Source: an uncultured Clostridia bacterium (lineage in GTDB: Bacteria > Bacillota > Clostridia > Oscillospirales > Ruminococcaceae). Taken from it: 14,754 nt of DNA. Below are positions 4,320-10,754 of this stretch, in pieces. Below the pieces are notes generated by a model. It ran no database searches. It worked only from the letters and a program-made list of their open reading frames with translations, and was not told where the DNA came from. Numbering within the stretch: position 1 is the first letter of the stretch; every line of letters begins with the position of its first letter. The stretch is from contig CANQOJ010000040.1 in the NCBI GenBank assembly GCA_947625455.1, forward strand, positions 1 to 14,754. Direction: 5' to 3'. A program made the translations under genes and the position numbers.

Positions 4320-4356
4320 AGAAGCCCAAGTGGTTGGAACCTGCTTGGGCTTTTTT
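4320..4356. terminator. Shared terminator of toxin 4 and RNA H
   Basis: AAGCCCAAG and CTTGGGCTT form a 9-bp stem around TGGTTGGAACCTG, followed by six T on the plus strand. The loop is the partner of the RNA G loop. Confidence 0.8.
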
Positions 4357-4369
4357 GCGCCCTTAATTA
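4320..4369 (-). ncRNA. Small RNA H, convergent to toxin 4
   Basis: A minus-strand consensus promoter (4376-4404) would give a ~50-nt RNA ending at the toxin 4 terminator. Like RNA A, its counterpart in the mirror-image module 1, it has a very short leader with little similarity to the toxin start. It is probably a reduced RNA II-type partner. Transcripts leaving pilT would also run through this region, antisense to toxin 4. Ends are estimated. Confidence 0.6.
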
Positions 4370-4375
4370 ACTCAT

Positions 4376-4404
4376 ATTATATCAAATTCTCTATGAGTTG
4401 TCAA
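4376..4404 (-). promoter_or_regulatory. Promoter of small RNA H
   Basis: Minus strand TTGACA (4404-4399), 17 bases, TATAAT (4381-4376). Confidence 0.8.
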
Positions 4405-4487
4405 TACCTTTTCGATAAAACAACGCCGGGAAATCCGAACTTGTTTCAGTCTCAACTCTAGCCTCTAGCCTCTTTAATATCTAGCTT

Positions 4488-5567
4488 CTATACGCCCATA
4501 TCAAGAAATCTCTTATACTCCGCAAGATCCTGACAGCGCCCTCTTGCAACCGCGTCCTCAATTTTACCCGTGCGGACAAGTCTTGCAAGATCCTGGTCGA
4601 GCGTGAACATGCCCTGCTTTTTGCCCGTTGCTATTGCGGTCGGTATCTGGAATATCTTTCCCTCACGTATCATAGCCCTTACCGCGTCTGTTGCCGCAAG
4701 GATTTCAAGCGCCGCGCAGCGCCCTTTTCCGTCAGCTGTCGGAACAAGTGTTTGCGAGATGATGCCGACAATTGAGTTTGCAAGCTGTGAGCGGATTTGC
4801 CCTTGAGAGTGCGGCGGGTAAACGTCGATAATACGGTCGATTGTTTCAGCCGCGCCCGTTGTATGCAATGTCGAAAGAACGAGATGTCCTGTTTCAGCGG
4901 CGGTAACAGCAGCGTTTATCGTCTCAAAGTCACGCATTTCTCCGACGAGTATAACGTCGGGATCCTCACGGAGTGCCGCACGCAGTGAACCCGCAAAGCT
5001 GTCAACGTCCTGCCCGATTTCGCGCTGGTTTACCATGCACTGTTTATGCTCGTGCATATATTCTATAGGATCTTCAACCGTTATGATATGGCAGTTTTTC
5101 TTAATGTTAATGTGGTCAATCATTGCCGCAAGCGTCGTAGATTTACCCGAACCGGTAGGTCCCGTGACAAGCACAAGTCCTCTCGGCGCAAGCGCAAATT
5201 CTCCCAGAATTGCAGGCAAATTCAAGTCGGCAAGCGTCGGAATGTCGTCTCTAAGCAGACGTATAGCGATAGCGTGATAACCGCGCTGTCTGTACACATT
5301 TACTCTGTGTCTGAACTTTGACGCGGAAACATATGAAAAGTCCGTGTCAAGTCCTTTTGAGATAGAAGCTTTCTGCTTTGGCTTTGTTATCTGATTTATG
5401 ACGCTTACTATCATATCCTCGGTACATTCTTCATAACCCGAAAGCTTTCTGATAGAGCCGTGCAAACGGACTATCGGCGGCAATCCTCTTGTAAAGTGCA
5501 AGTCGGAACAACCCAAATCCCTTGCCTCGTCAAGTATTCTGTTAATATCAAGCACATTGTTTTCCAC
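4488..5567 (-). CDS. pilT: PilT, type IV pilus retraction ATPase
   Basis: A 359-residue hexameric ATPase of the PilT family, which depolymerises the pilus at the inner face of the membrane. The N-terminal PAS-like domain (residues 1-105) contains the typical SDLHFTRGLPP segment. Walker A is GPTGSGKST (136-144). The Asp box surrounds VEDPIEY (164-170), Walker B is DPDVILVGEMRD (202-213), and the His box contains HLVLSTLHT (228-236). The C-terminal AVRAMIREGK (295-304) is the PilT-specific AIRNLIRE-like motif required for retraction, separating it from PilB. It starts with GTG, chosen because AAGGAGG lies 9 bases upstream; it follows pilB by 26 bases, so the two are co-transcribed. No dedicated terminator is seen before RNA H. 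Length and motifs are complete. Confidence 0.97.
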   Translation of the reverse strand: MENNVLDINRILDEARDLGCSDLHFTRGLPPIVRLHGSIRKLSGYEECTEDMIVSVINQITKPKQKASISKGLDTDFSYVSASKFRHRVNVYRQRGYHAIAIRLLRDDIPTLADLNLPAILGEFALAPRGLVLVTGPTGSGKSTTLAAMIDHINIKKNCHIITVEDPIEYMHEHKQCMVNQREIGQDVDSFAGSLRAALREDPDVILVGEMRDFETINAAVTAAETGHLVLSTLHTTGAAETIDRIIDVYPPHSQGQIRSQLANSIVGIISQTLVPTADGKGRCAALEILAATDAVRAMIREGKIFQIPTAIATGKKQGMFTLDQDLARLVRTGKIEDAVARGRCQDLAEYKRFLDMGV

Positions 5568-5593
5568 TGCTTTTTTCCTCCTTATATATAATG

Positions 5594-7303
5594 TTATACT
5601 GTATATGTCGCCTTTACCAGCTCGTCCATTGATGTTCTTCCTGCAAGAACCATTTTCGTTACGTTGTCGCGGAGAAGCAGAGTTCCGTTTTTCGTTGCGA
5701 GCTGTCCTATCTGCTCGGCTGTGCCGCCCGAAGAAATCAGCGCTTTCATGTCGGGCGTCGATACGATTATCTCGTGTATCGCGGTACGTCCCGAATATCC
5801 CGTGTTATGGCAGGCTTTACAACCGCCTGCGTGAGGCTTGCATACCACGACAGGCTCTTTCTTGCTTAACAGTTTCAGTTCCTCAGGATCTTTAAGAACA
5901 ACTTTCTCCTTGCACTCGTTGCAGAGCAGTTTTACAAGTCGCTGTGCCACAATTCCAACCAGTGACGACGCAACCATGTACGGCGCAACGCCCATGTCCA
6001 CCAGACGGATTATTGTCGAAGCCGCGTCGTTTGTATGCAGCGTCGAAAGCACAAAGTGTCCCGTGATTGCCGCTCTTATGGCGATATCAGCGGTTTCGCC
6101 GTCACGGATTTCTCCGACCATTATGATGTCGGGGTCCTGACGAAGTATCGAACGAAGCGCCGCCGCGAACGTCATGCCCGCTTTGTCGTTTATCTGGCAC
6201 TGGTTTACGCCGTCTATTTTCTTTTCGACAGGATCTTCAACGGTTACTATGTTTACGTTAGGCTGTGAAAGTTCGCCGAGCGTTGCGTAAAGGGTAGTTG
6301 ACTTACCCGAACCCGTAGGTCCCGTAACAAGCATAACGCCGTTAGGACATCTTATTATCTGCTTGAACATCTGGTAGTTGTACTCGGTCATACCAAGGTC
6401 GGTTATCTTGCGCGTTTTCTCGTCAGCCGTTGAAAGCAGACGTATAACGCACTTTTCGCCGTAAACGCAGGGTATTGTCGAGATACGGACGTCAAGGTTT
6501 ACTCCGTCAATTCTTGTTCCGTATCGTCCGTCAAGCGGTATTCTTCTTTCGGCAATGTTCATTCCGCCGAGGATTTTAATACGCGTTATGACAGAGTTAT
6601 GCAGTGCAGGCGGTATGCGCATCTGCTGTTCAACAAGTTCGCCGTCTATTCTGAAACGAACTCTTGTTCTGTCCTTGAACGCCTCTATATGAATATCCGA
6701 AGTGTTTGTTCTGAACGCGCTTTCTATCATCATGTTAACAAGCTTAACTATCGGCGCGTTATCAATTCTGCCCTCGGATTCTGCTCTAGCGAGATTTTCC
6801 GCAACGTCCTCTTCGGACATATTTTCGTTTTCAAGCTCGTTCATAGTGCTGTCGAGAGCCTGCGACGAATAATATTTCGTGATTGCCGCCTCAATCTGGG
6901 CGCGCGTCGAAATCCTCGCCACAACGTCCATGCCCGTCTGGACTTTGAGGTCGTCAAACACCACAAAGTTTACGGGATCGTCTGTTGCAACATAAAGACG
7001 GTTATTCTGGAACTGGTAAGCGAAAACATTTTTTTCCCTCGCCATTTCCTCGGAAATTTTGTTTACTGCGTCCTTGTTTATCTGGATAGCCGAAAGGTCG
7101 ACATACTGAACTCTCAAAACTTCGGCAAGCGCCTTTGCGAGGTCAACGTCCTTGACGTAGCCGAGTTCAACGACAATTGCGCCGAGTCGTCTGCCTTGAC
7201 CTTTTTCTTTCTGGTATTTGAGAGCAGCATCAACCTGCTGAGGAGTTATAAGGTTTTTCTCAACAAGCAGGTCTCCTATTCGGATACTTCTTCCCATGGG
7301 CAT
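5594..7303 (-). CDS. pilB: PilB, type IV pilus extension ATPase
   Basis: A 569-residue PilB/GspE-family ATPase that powers pilus polymerisation at the cytoplasmic membrane. The N-terminal MshEN domain (about 1-150) has the GDLLVEKNLIT...QQVDAAL pattern; in some homologues this domain binds cyclic di-GMP, but binding here is untested. Walker A is GPTGSGKST (328-336), the Asp box VEDPVE (355-360), Walker B PDIIMVGEIRD (391-401) and the His box HFVLSTLHT (416-424). A zinc site is formed by Cys461, Cys464, Cys495 and Cys498 (CNEC...CKAC). The start at 7303 has AAGGGGA 9 bases upstream; an ATG two codons later is possible. It is the first gene of a pilB-pilT pair, transcribed divergently from pilD. 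Confidence 0.97.
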   Translation of the reverse strand: MPMGRSIRIGDLLVEKNLITPQQVDAALKYQKEKGQGRRLGAIVVELGYVKDVDLAKALAEVLRVQYVDLSAIQINKDAVNKISEEMAREKNVFAYQFQNNRLYVATDDPVNFVVFDDLKVQTGMDVVARISTRAQIEAAITKYYSSQALDSTMNELENENMSEEDVAENLARAESEGRIDNAPIVKLVNMMIESAFRTNTSDIHIEAFKDRTRVRFRIDGELVEQQMRIPPALHNSVITRIKILGGMNIAERRIPLDGRYGTRIDGVNLDVRISTIPCVYGEKCVIRLLSTADEKTRKITDLGMTEYNYQMFKQIIRCPNGVMLVTGPTGSGKSTTLYATLGELSQPNVNIVTVEDPVEKKIDGVNQCQINDKAGMTFAAALRSILRQDPDIIMVGEIRDGETADIAIRAAITGHFVLSTLHTNDAASTIIRLVDMGVAPYMVASSLVGIVAQRLVKLLCNECKEKVVLKDPEELKLLSKKEPVVVCKPHAGGCKACHNTGYSGRTAIHEIIVSTPDMKALISSGGTAEQIGQLATKNGTLLLRDNVTKMVLAGRTSMDELVKATYTV

Positions 7304-7350
7304 AAAAGTATTTCCCCTTTCAAAATATTTGGATCAGACTGACGGTAAAA

Positions 7351-7369
7351 CCGACTCTGCTTTGTCGGC
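7351..7369 (-). promoter_or_regulatory. Small hairpin in the pilB leader
   Basis: CCGAC and GTCGG form a 5-bp stem with a 9-base loop between the candidate promoter and pilB. The function is unknown and it may be incidental. Confidence 0.3.
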
Positions 7370-7399
7370 ATTTTAGGCATTTTGCACGCATAATGCCAA
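7370..7399 (-). promoter_or_regulatory. Candidate promoter of pilBT
   Basis: Minus strand TTGGCA (7399-7394), 18-base spacer, TAAAAT (7375-7370). It is a fair match, located about 65 bases upstream of pilB. Confidence 0.5.
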
Positions 7400-7466
7400 G
7401 CATTTCGGACTTTACGACAGATTGATATTTTGCAGTTTTTTTAATTTACCCACTTTCAAAATCATC

Positions 7467-7495
7467 TTGAAAAAGCCGTGATTTTGTGGTACAAT
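7467..7495 (+). promoter_or_regulatory. Promoter of pilD
   Basis: TTGAAA (7467-7472), 17-base spacer, TACAAT (7490-7495). The pilD ribosome site AAGGAGG follows at 7518-7524 and the ATG at 7532. Confidence 0.7.
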
Positions 7496-7531
7496 ATAGT
7501 AAACAATTTATATATATAAGGAGGCAGGCTT

Positions 7532-8587
7532 ATGCCTATTGCTGTCAATGTTGTGTATGCGGTGCTGGCGTTTATTCTGGGTTCTGTTATCGGAAGCTTT
7601 CTGAATGTCGTCATTCTCCGCACTCCCGAAAAAATGTCTATCGTAACCGAACCCTCGCACTGTTTTTCGTGCGGACACCGCCTTGCGTGGTACGATATGT
7701 TCCCGATTTTCAGCTATTTGCTTCTCCGCGGGCGCTGCCGCTACTGCGGTGAGAAGTTCTCGCCGAGGTACATGATAGTGGAACTTATGACCGCGGTGCT
7801 TTACTGTTTTTCTTATCTTATGTTCGCGGTTTTTCAGCCTGCGGACTGGTGGAAGATTGCGTTTTCCGCGGTGTTGTTCCCCGTGCTGATTGTATTGTCA
7901 ATGATAGACATTGACAGGTTTGAAATTCCGTACTGGTGCAGTGCGGTAATGGCTGCCCTCGGAATTGCCGCAATATTCGTTTTCCCAAACGATATTGTCT
8001 GGTATGAACGCCTTATAGCAATGGGCGTTATACTTATCCTGTTCGCTGTTCTTGTTCTTATCGGAGGCATGGGCGGAGGCGATCTTCAGCTGATGCTGGG
8101 CGCATCTCTCCTGCTTGGCTACCGGGTATTCGCAGGGTTGCTTGTGGGCATTATCTGCGGCGCTGTGTACGGTTCAATCAAAAAGTTCCGCGACAGGAAT
8201 GCCGAAAAAGAGCTAAGCGAACGGATCTTCAAGCTTGTCAATAAATGGTATGAAGACCAGCTTGACAATGGCGTCGGCTTTGTAACCGACGGTAAATCCG
8301 ACATAATTGTCGGAAGCATAAGCGACGGCGCTCCCGATATTGAGTGGGAGTTTCTGGACGAAAAGGTCTGGCAAGGACTGCCCGACAAATCGGCACTCAG
8401 CCGTATGCTTCGCGAAAAGATTACGGACGAACGCGAGGGCGGATTTAAAATCCACATAAGCGGCGACCGTGTTGCCAAGGTCAAATATTCCAGAAGAATG
8501 GTCTTTGGGCCGTTTCTGGCAGTGGGAATTGCTGTTTCATGGTTTGCGGGAAGCTACATTGTAAACTGGTACGCAAGCCTGTTCTGA
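7532..8587 (+). CDS. pilD: Prepilin peptidase/N-methylase with a ~100-residue insertion
   Basis: A polytopic membrane aspartic protease that cuts prepilin leaders and usually methylates the new N-terminus. The cytoplasmic N-terminal domain has two CxxC pairs (Cys44/47 and Cys69/72) and GSFLNVVILR (21-30). The catalytic aspartates are Asp126 in MIDIDRFEIP and Asp184 in the GxGD-type motif GGMGGGD. The family's C-terminal FGPFLAVG (325-332) and last helix are present. Between the helix ending near 215 and that motif sits a hydrophilic stretch of about 100 residues (218-320), where most homologues have a short loop; total length is 351 against the usual 250-290. It is transcribed opposite to all the other pil genes, from its own promoter, and presumably processes every prepilin encoded here. 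Confidence 0.95.
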   Translation: MPIAVNVVYAVLAFILGSVIGSFLNVVILRTPEKMSIVTEPSHCFSCGHRLAWYDMFPIFSYLLLRGRCRYCGEKFSPRYMIVELMTAVLYCFSYLMFAVFQPADWWKIAFSAVLFPVLIVLSMIDIDRFEIPYWCSAVMAALGIAAIFVFPNDIVWYERLIAMGVILILFAVLVLIGGMGGGDLQLMLGASLLLGYRVFAGLLVGIICGAVYGSIKKFRDRNAEKELSERIFKLVNKWYEDQLDNGVGFVTDGKSDIIVGSISDGAPDIEWEFLDEKVWQGLPDKSALSRMLREKITDEREGGFKIHISGDRVAKVKYSRRMVFGPFLAVGIAVSWFAGSYIVNWYASLF

Positions 8588-8602
8588 CATCTCAAAAAAA
8601 CC

Positions 8603-8640
8603 GACAAACATTCGGGGCGAGCATTCGCCCCGAATTTGTC
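8603..8640. terminator. Bidirectional terminator between pilD and the pil operon
   Basis: ATTCGGGGCGA and TCGCCCCGAAT form a perfect 11-bp stem with loop GCAT, extended by GACAA/TTGTC. On the minus strand seven U follow two bases later, ending the minor-pilin operon. It lies between the stops of two convergent genes. Confidence 0.85.
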
Positions 8641-8646
8641 TGTCTG

Positions 8647-9435
8647 TCAAAGTCCTTTTCTTATGCAGTAGAAGATATAAGTATCCGAGTGAGTTTCGTC
8701 GGGATTGGGCGTTCTTACCTGCTTAATCTTCACATTTTTGGTTGCGCCGTCGGTTATGTTTCTGATATTTACAAGGTCAGTGTAACCCCTGCCGTTTGCG
8801 GTGAGGTCTGTTTCCTCCTCGTCGCCGTAAACGTCAATCGTAACCTTAAGCACGGGCGCAGCCGTACCGCTCGGATCTTCCTTGCCGTCCTTGGCGAAAA
8901 CCTGCTCGACGGTGATTTCGGGGTAAAGTCCGTCATAGAAGCAATCCTCGAATATCTTGTTCATGGGCTCTTTTATGGTGTACTTGTCGCCCGCGCCGAT
9001 TTCAAGCTTCGCGACGGAGAGCATGTTCTTGTGCTGGTGGGTTCTCAAATCCTCGTTCCAGCTGATGACAATGCACCGCATCTCGTAGCTTGAATTTTCC
9101 CTGACTTTCTTGTACATGTCGTCAAGTTCGGAGTTGTAAATAGACGCCAGGTCATTGTTCCTCTGCGTTTCGTTGTAGCTTTTTGACGCTACGCCGGTAA
9201 ACACATTCACTCTGTCCGCGTTTGTTAGGCATTTGTTGAGGTAGGAGTCAATCGTTTCCGCAAGCACCGTCGCGCGAATGTCCGCTTCCTGCTCGTTTGC
9301 CGCGCGGAGCACGGGCGTTACAACAAACGTCATGCTAAGCACGAGTATTCCGAGCAGCGCTACCGAAATAACGACTTCGATAAGCGTGAAGCCTGCGTTA
9401 TTGCGCTTTGACAGCAACCGTTTCAGATATTTCAT
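8647..9435 (-). CDS. PilV-like type IV minor prepilin
   Basis: A 262-residue prepilin with leader MKYLKRLLSKRNNAG, then FTLIEVVISVALLGILVLSM. Cleavage is predicted after Gly15, with Glu20 at +5. The head (~220 residues) is not recognisable by eye. The ATG at 9435 is chosen because GGAGG stands 7 bases upstream; a GTG at 9444 overlaps that site. It is last in the operon, 17 bases after the PilW-like gene and next to the terminator. By order (PilX-, PilW-, PilV-like) it probably belongs to the minor-pilin tip or initiation complex. The family name is by position and architecture rather than by sequence match. Confidence 0.85.
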   Translation of the reverse strand: MKYLKRLLSKRNNAGFTLIEVVISVALLGILVLSMTFVVTPVLRAANEQEADIRATVLAETIDSYLNKCLTNADRVNVFTGVASKSYNETQRNNDLASIYNSELDDMYKKVRENSSYEMRCIVISWNEDLRTHQHKNMLSVAKLEIGAGDKYTIKEPMNKIFEDCFYDGLYPEITVEQVFAKDGKEDPSGTAAPVLKVTIDVYGDEEETDLTANGRGYTDLVNIRNITDGATKNVKIKQVRTPNPDETHSDTYIFYCIRKGL

Positions 9436-9452
9436 CAAAGTCACCTCCGCGC

Positions 9453-10733
9453 TTATTTCGGGTATGCGCCGTAAATGTTCGGACCAACGTCCTCAACGTC
9501 ACCGATAGTTGCGTTCGGTCCATAGTGGCACGAACCGTCAGCCTGCATAACACCATTTTGACCGAATGAACTTACAGTAAGTCCGGGATCAGTCTTAAAC
9601 GCTACTTCAATCCTTGTGTGGTAACCGATACTGTCATAGAACTTTTCTCCGTTGCCGGTGTAAGGCGTATCTTCCGGTTGTGGTGGTTCCGGTTCCGCCT
9701 CTAAATACTGAATATGGTTAGTACAAAGATCGTAGTAAGGGTTAGGAGCATCGGGATCTGGGTTGCTACAACCTCCTACGCCTTGATTGTTATCTTCATA
9801 ATTCCAACCACCCCATGCATTTTGATACATGGTTCTGCCACATCTGGTGCAACGTGCCCTTATGCCCGTAGTGTTATTATTTTGAGTACTTCCACCCTTA
9901 AACGGGCTGCCTACTCTTATGCCATTTCCGGATACTAAAGCAACCGTATATCTGTTTGCATTATCGGGAGAGCCTGTAACTCCGCCTGTTCCGGAATTTA
10001 TCGCTTTTTTCGCGTCTGCGTTTGCGGCTACGCTTGTAAGGTCGCCGTACTGGTCGTTCAGATAATTCGCATATACGATATTGCAGGCTTTTTTGCTTGA
10101 ATTGAGGAAGTAAAGTCTGTAAGCCGCATACGGAATATCGTCTGTGTTCATGTTTCTTGCGCTTGCGCTGATATCGAGCGCATAAACCGTGTTTCCGTCA
10201 GCGTCAGTGCCTATTTTTACGACCTGATTTACGGAAATGTAGTCAAATCCTCTTGTTCCCGTAATTCTTGCACTTACACGGTCAGTCTGTGCGCCCTCGT
10301 CATTTCCCTCATCAGGCGGTGTGTCTTCCGTATCGCCTGCGTCGGGATCTGTTACCGGTTCTGATTTTGCCGCGACAAAATATACAAGACCGTTTACCGA
10401 ACCGTCGTCATGAACTGTGGTTTCGTCGTTAGGATCGTCGTAATATTTTGCGCCGTACATCTGATACGCATAACTCATTTTCTTACCGCCGAGTTCCATT
10501 TCAAATGTTCCGGTATCTTCCGCGTCTTCGTCATATTCAAACAAATCTCTTGTCAGCAAGTCTACTTCCTGCATATCAATTTTGTCAGAGAACTGCGCAT
10601 TTGATTTGCGTTCAAGCGATACCATGTTCAATATCTGCATTATCATAGTCGCAAACAGTGCGAAAACAACAAACGCAATTATAATTTCCACCAGCGTAAA
10701 GCCGCTTTTCTTTGAGAATAATCTTTTAAACAT
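9453..10733 (-). CDS. PilW-like minor prepilin with zinc-ribbon-like insert
   Basis: A 426-residue prepilin with leader MFKRLFSKKSG and FTLVEIIIAFVVFALFATMI. Cleavage is predicted after Gly11, with Glu16 at +5. PilW/GspJ-type minor pilins also have large heads. Residues 125-150 are an acidic, Pro-rich linker (EPVTDPDAGDTEDTPPDEG). Residues 293-340 contain C295-x2-C298 and, after an aromatic-rich stretch, C322 and C337-x2-H340, an arrangement like a small metal-binding ribbon, followed by a Pro/Glu spacer. A further Cys402-His403 lies near the end. Metal binding is inferred. AAGGAGG is 11 bases upstream of ATG, and the gene follows the PilX-like gene by about 20 bases. Confidence 0.85.
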   Translation of the reverse strand: MFKRLFSKKSGFTLVEIIIAFVVFALFATMIMQILNMVSLERKSNAQFSDKIDMQEVDLLTRDLFEYDEDAEDTGTFEMELGGKKMSYAYQMYGAKYYDDPNDETTVHDDGSVNGLVYFVAAKSEPVTDPDAGDTEDTPPDEGNDEGAQTDRVSARITGTRGFDYISVNQVVKIGTDADGNTVYALDISASARNMNTDDIPYAAYRLYFLNSSKKACNIVYANYLNDQYGDLTSVAANADAKKAINSGTGGVTGSPDNANRYTVALVSGNGIRVGSPFKGGSTQNNNTTGIRARCTRCGRTMYQNAWGGWNYEDNNQGVGGCSNPDPDAPNPYYDLCTNHIQYLEAEPEPPQPEDTPYTGNGEKFYDSIGYHTRIEVAFKTDPGLTVSSFGQNGVMQADGSCHYGPNATIGDVEDVGPNIYGAYPK

Positions 10734-10754
10734 ATTATAAAGCGCCTCCTTTGC

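Noticed and set aside
2522..4356. Insertion sequence or composite element bounded by inverted repeats
   Set aside because: No transposase or target duplication is visible; the inverted copies are the related toxin modules 1 and 4 themselves.
4451..4490. Short repeats of AGCCTCT near the pilT stop
   Set aside because: Only two clean copies of a 7-mer in an AT/CT-rich spacer; too little to call a functional element.
6599..7342. 247-codon plus-strand ORF opposite pilB
   Set aside because: It is the antisense shadow of pilB, which has all family motifs; no ribosome site or recognisable domain supports the opposite frame.
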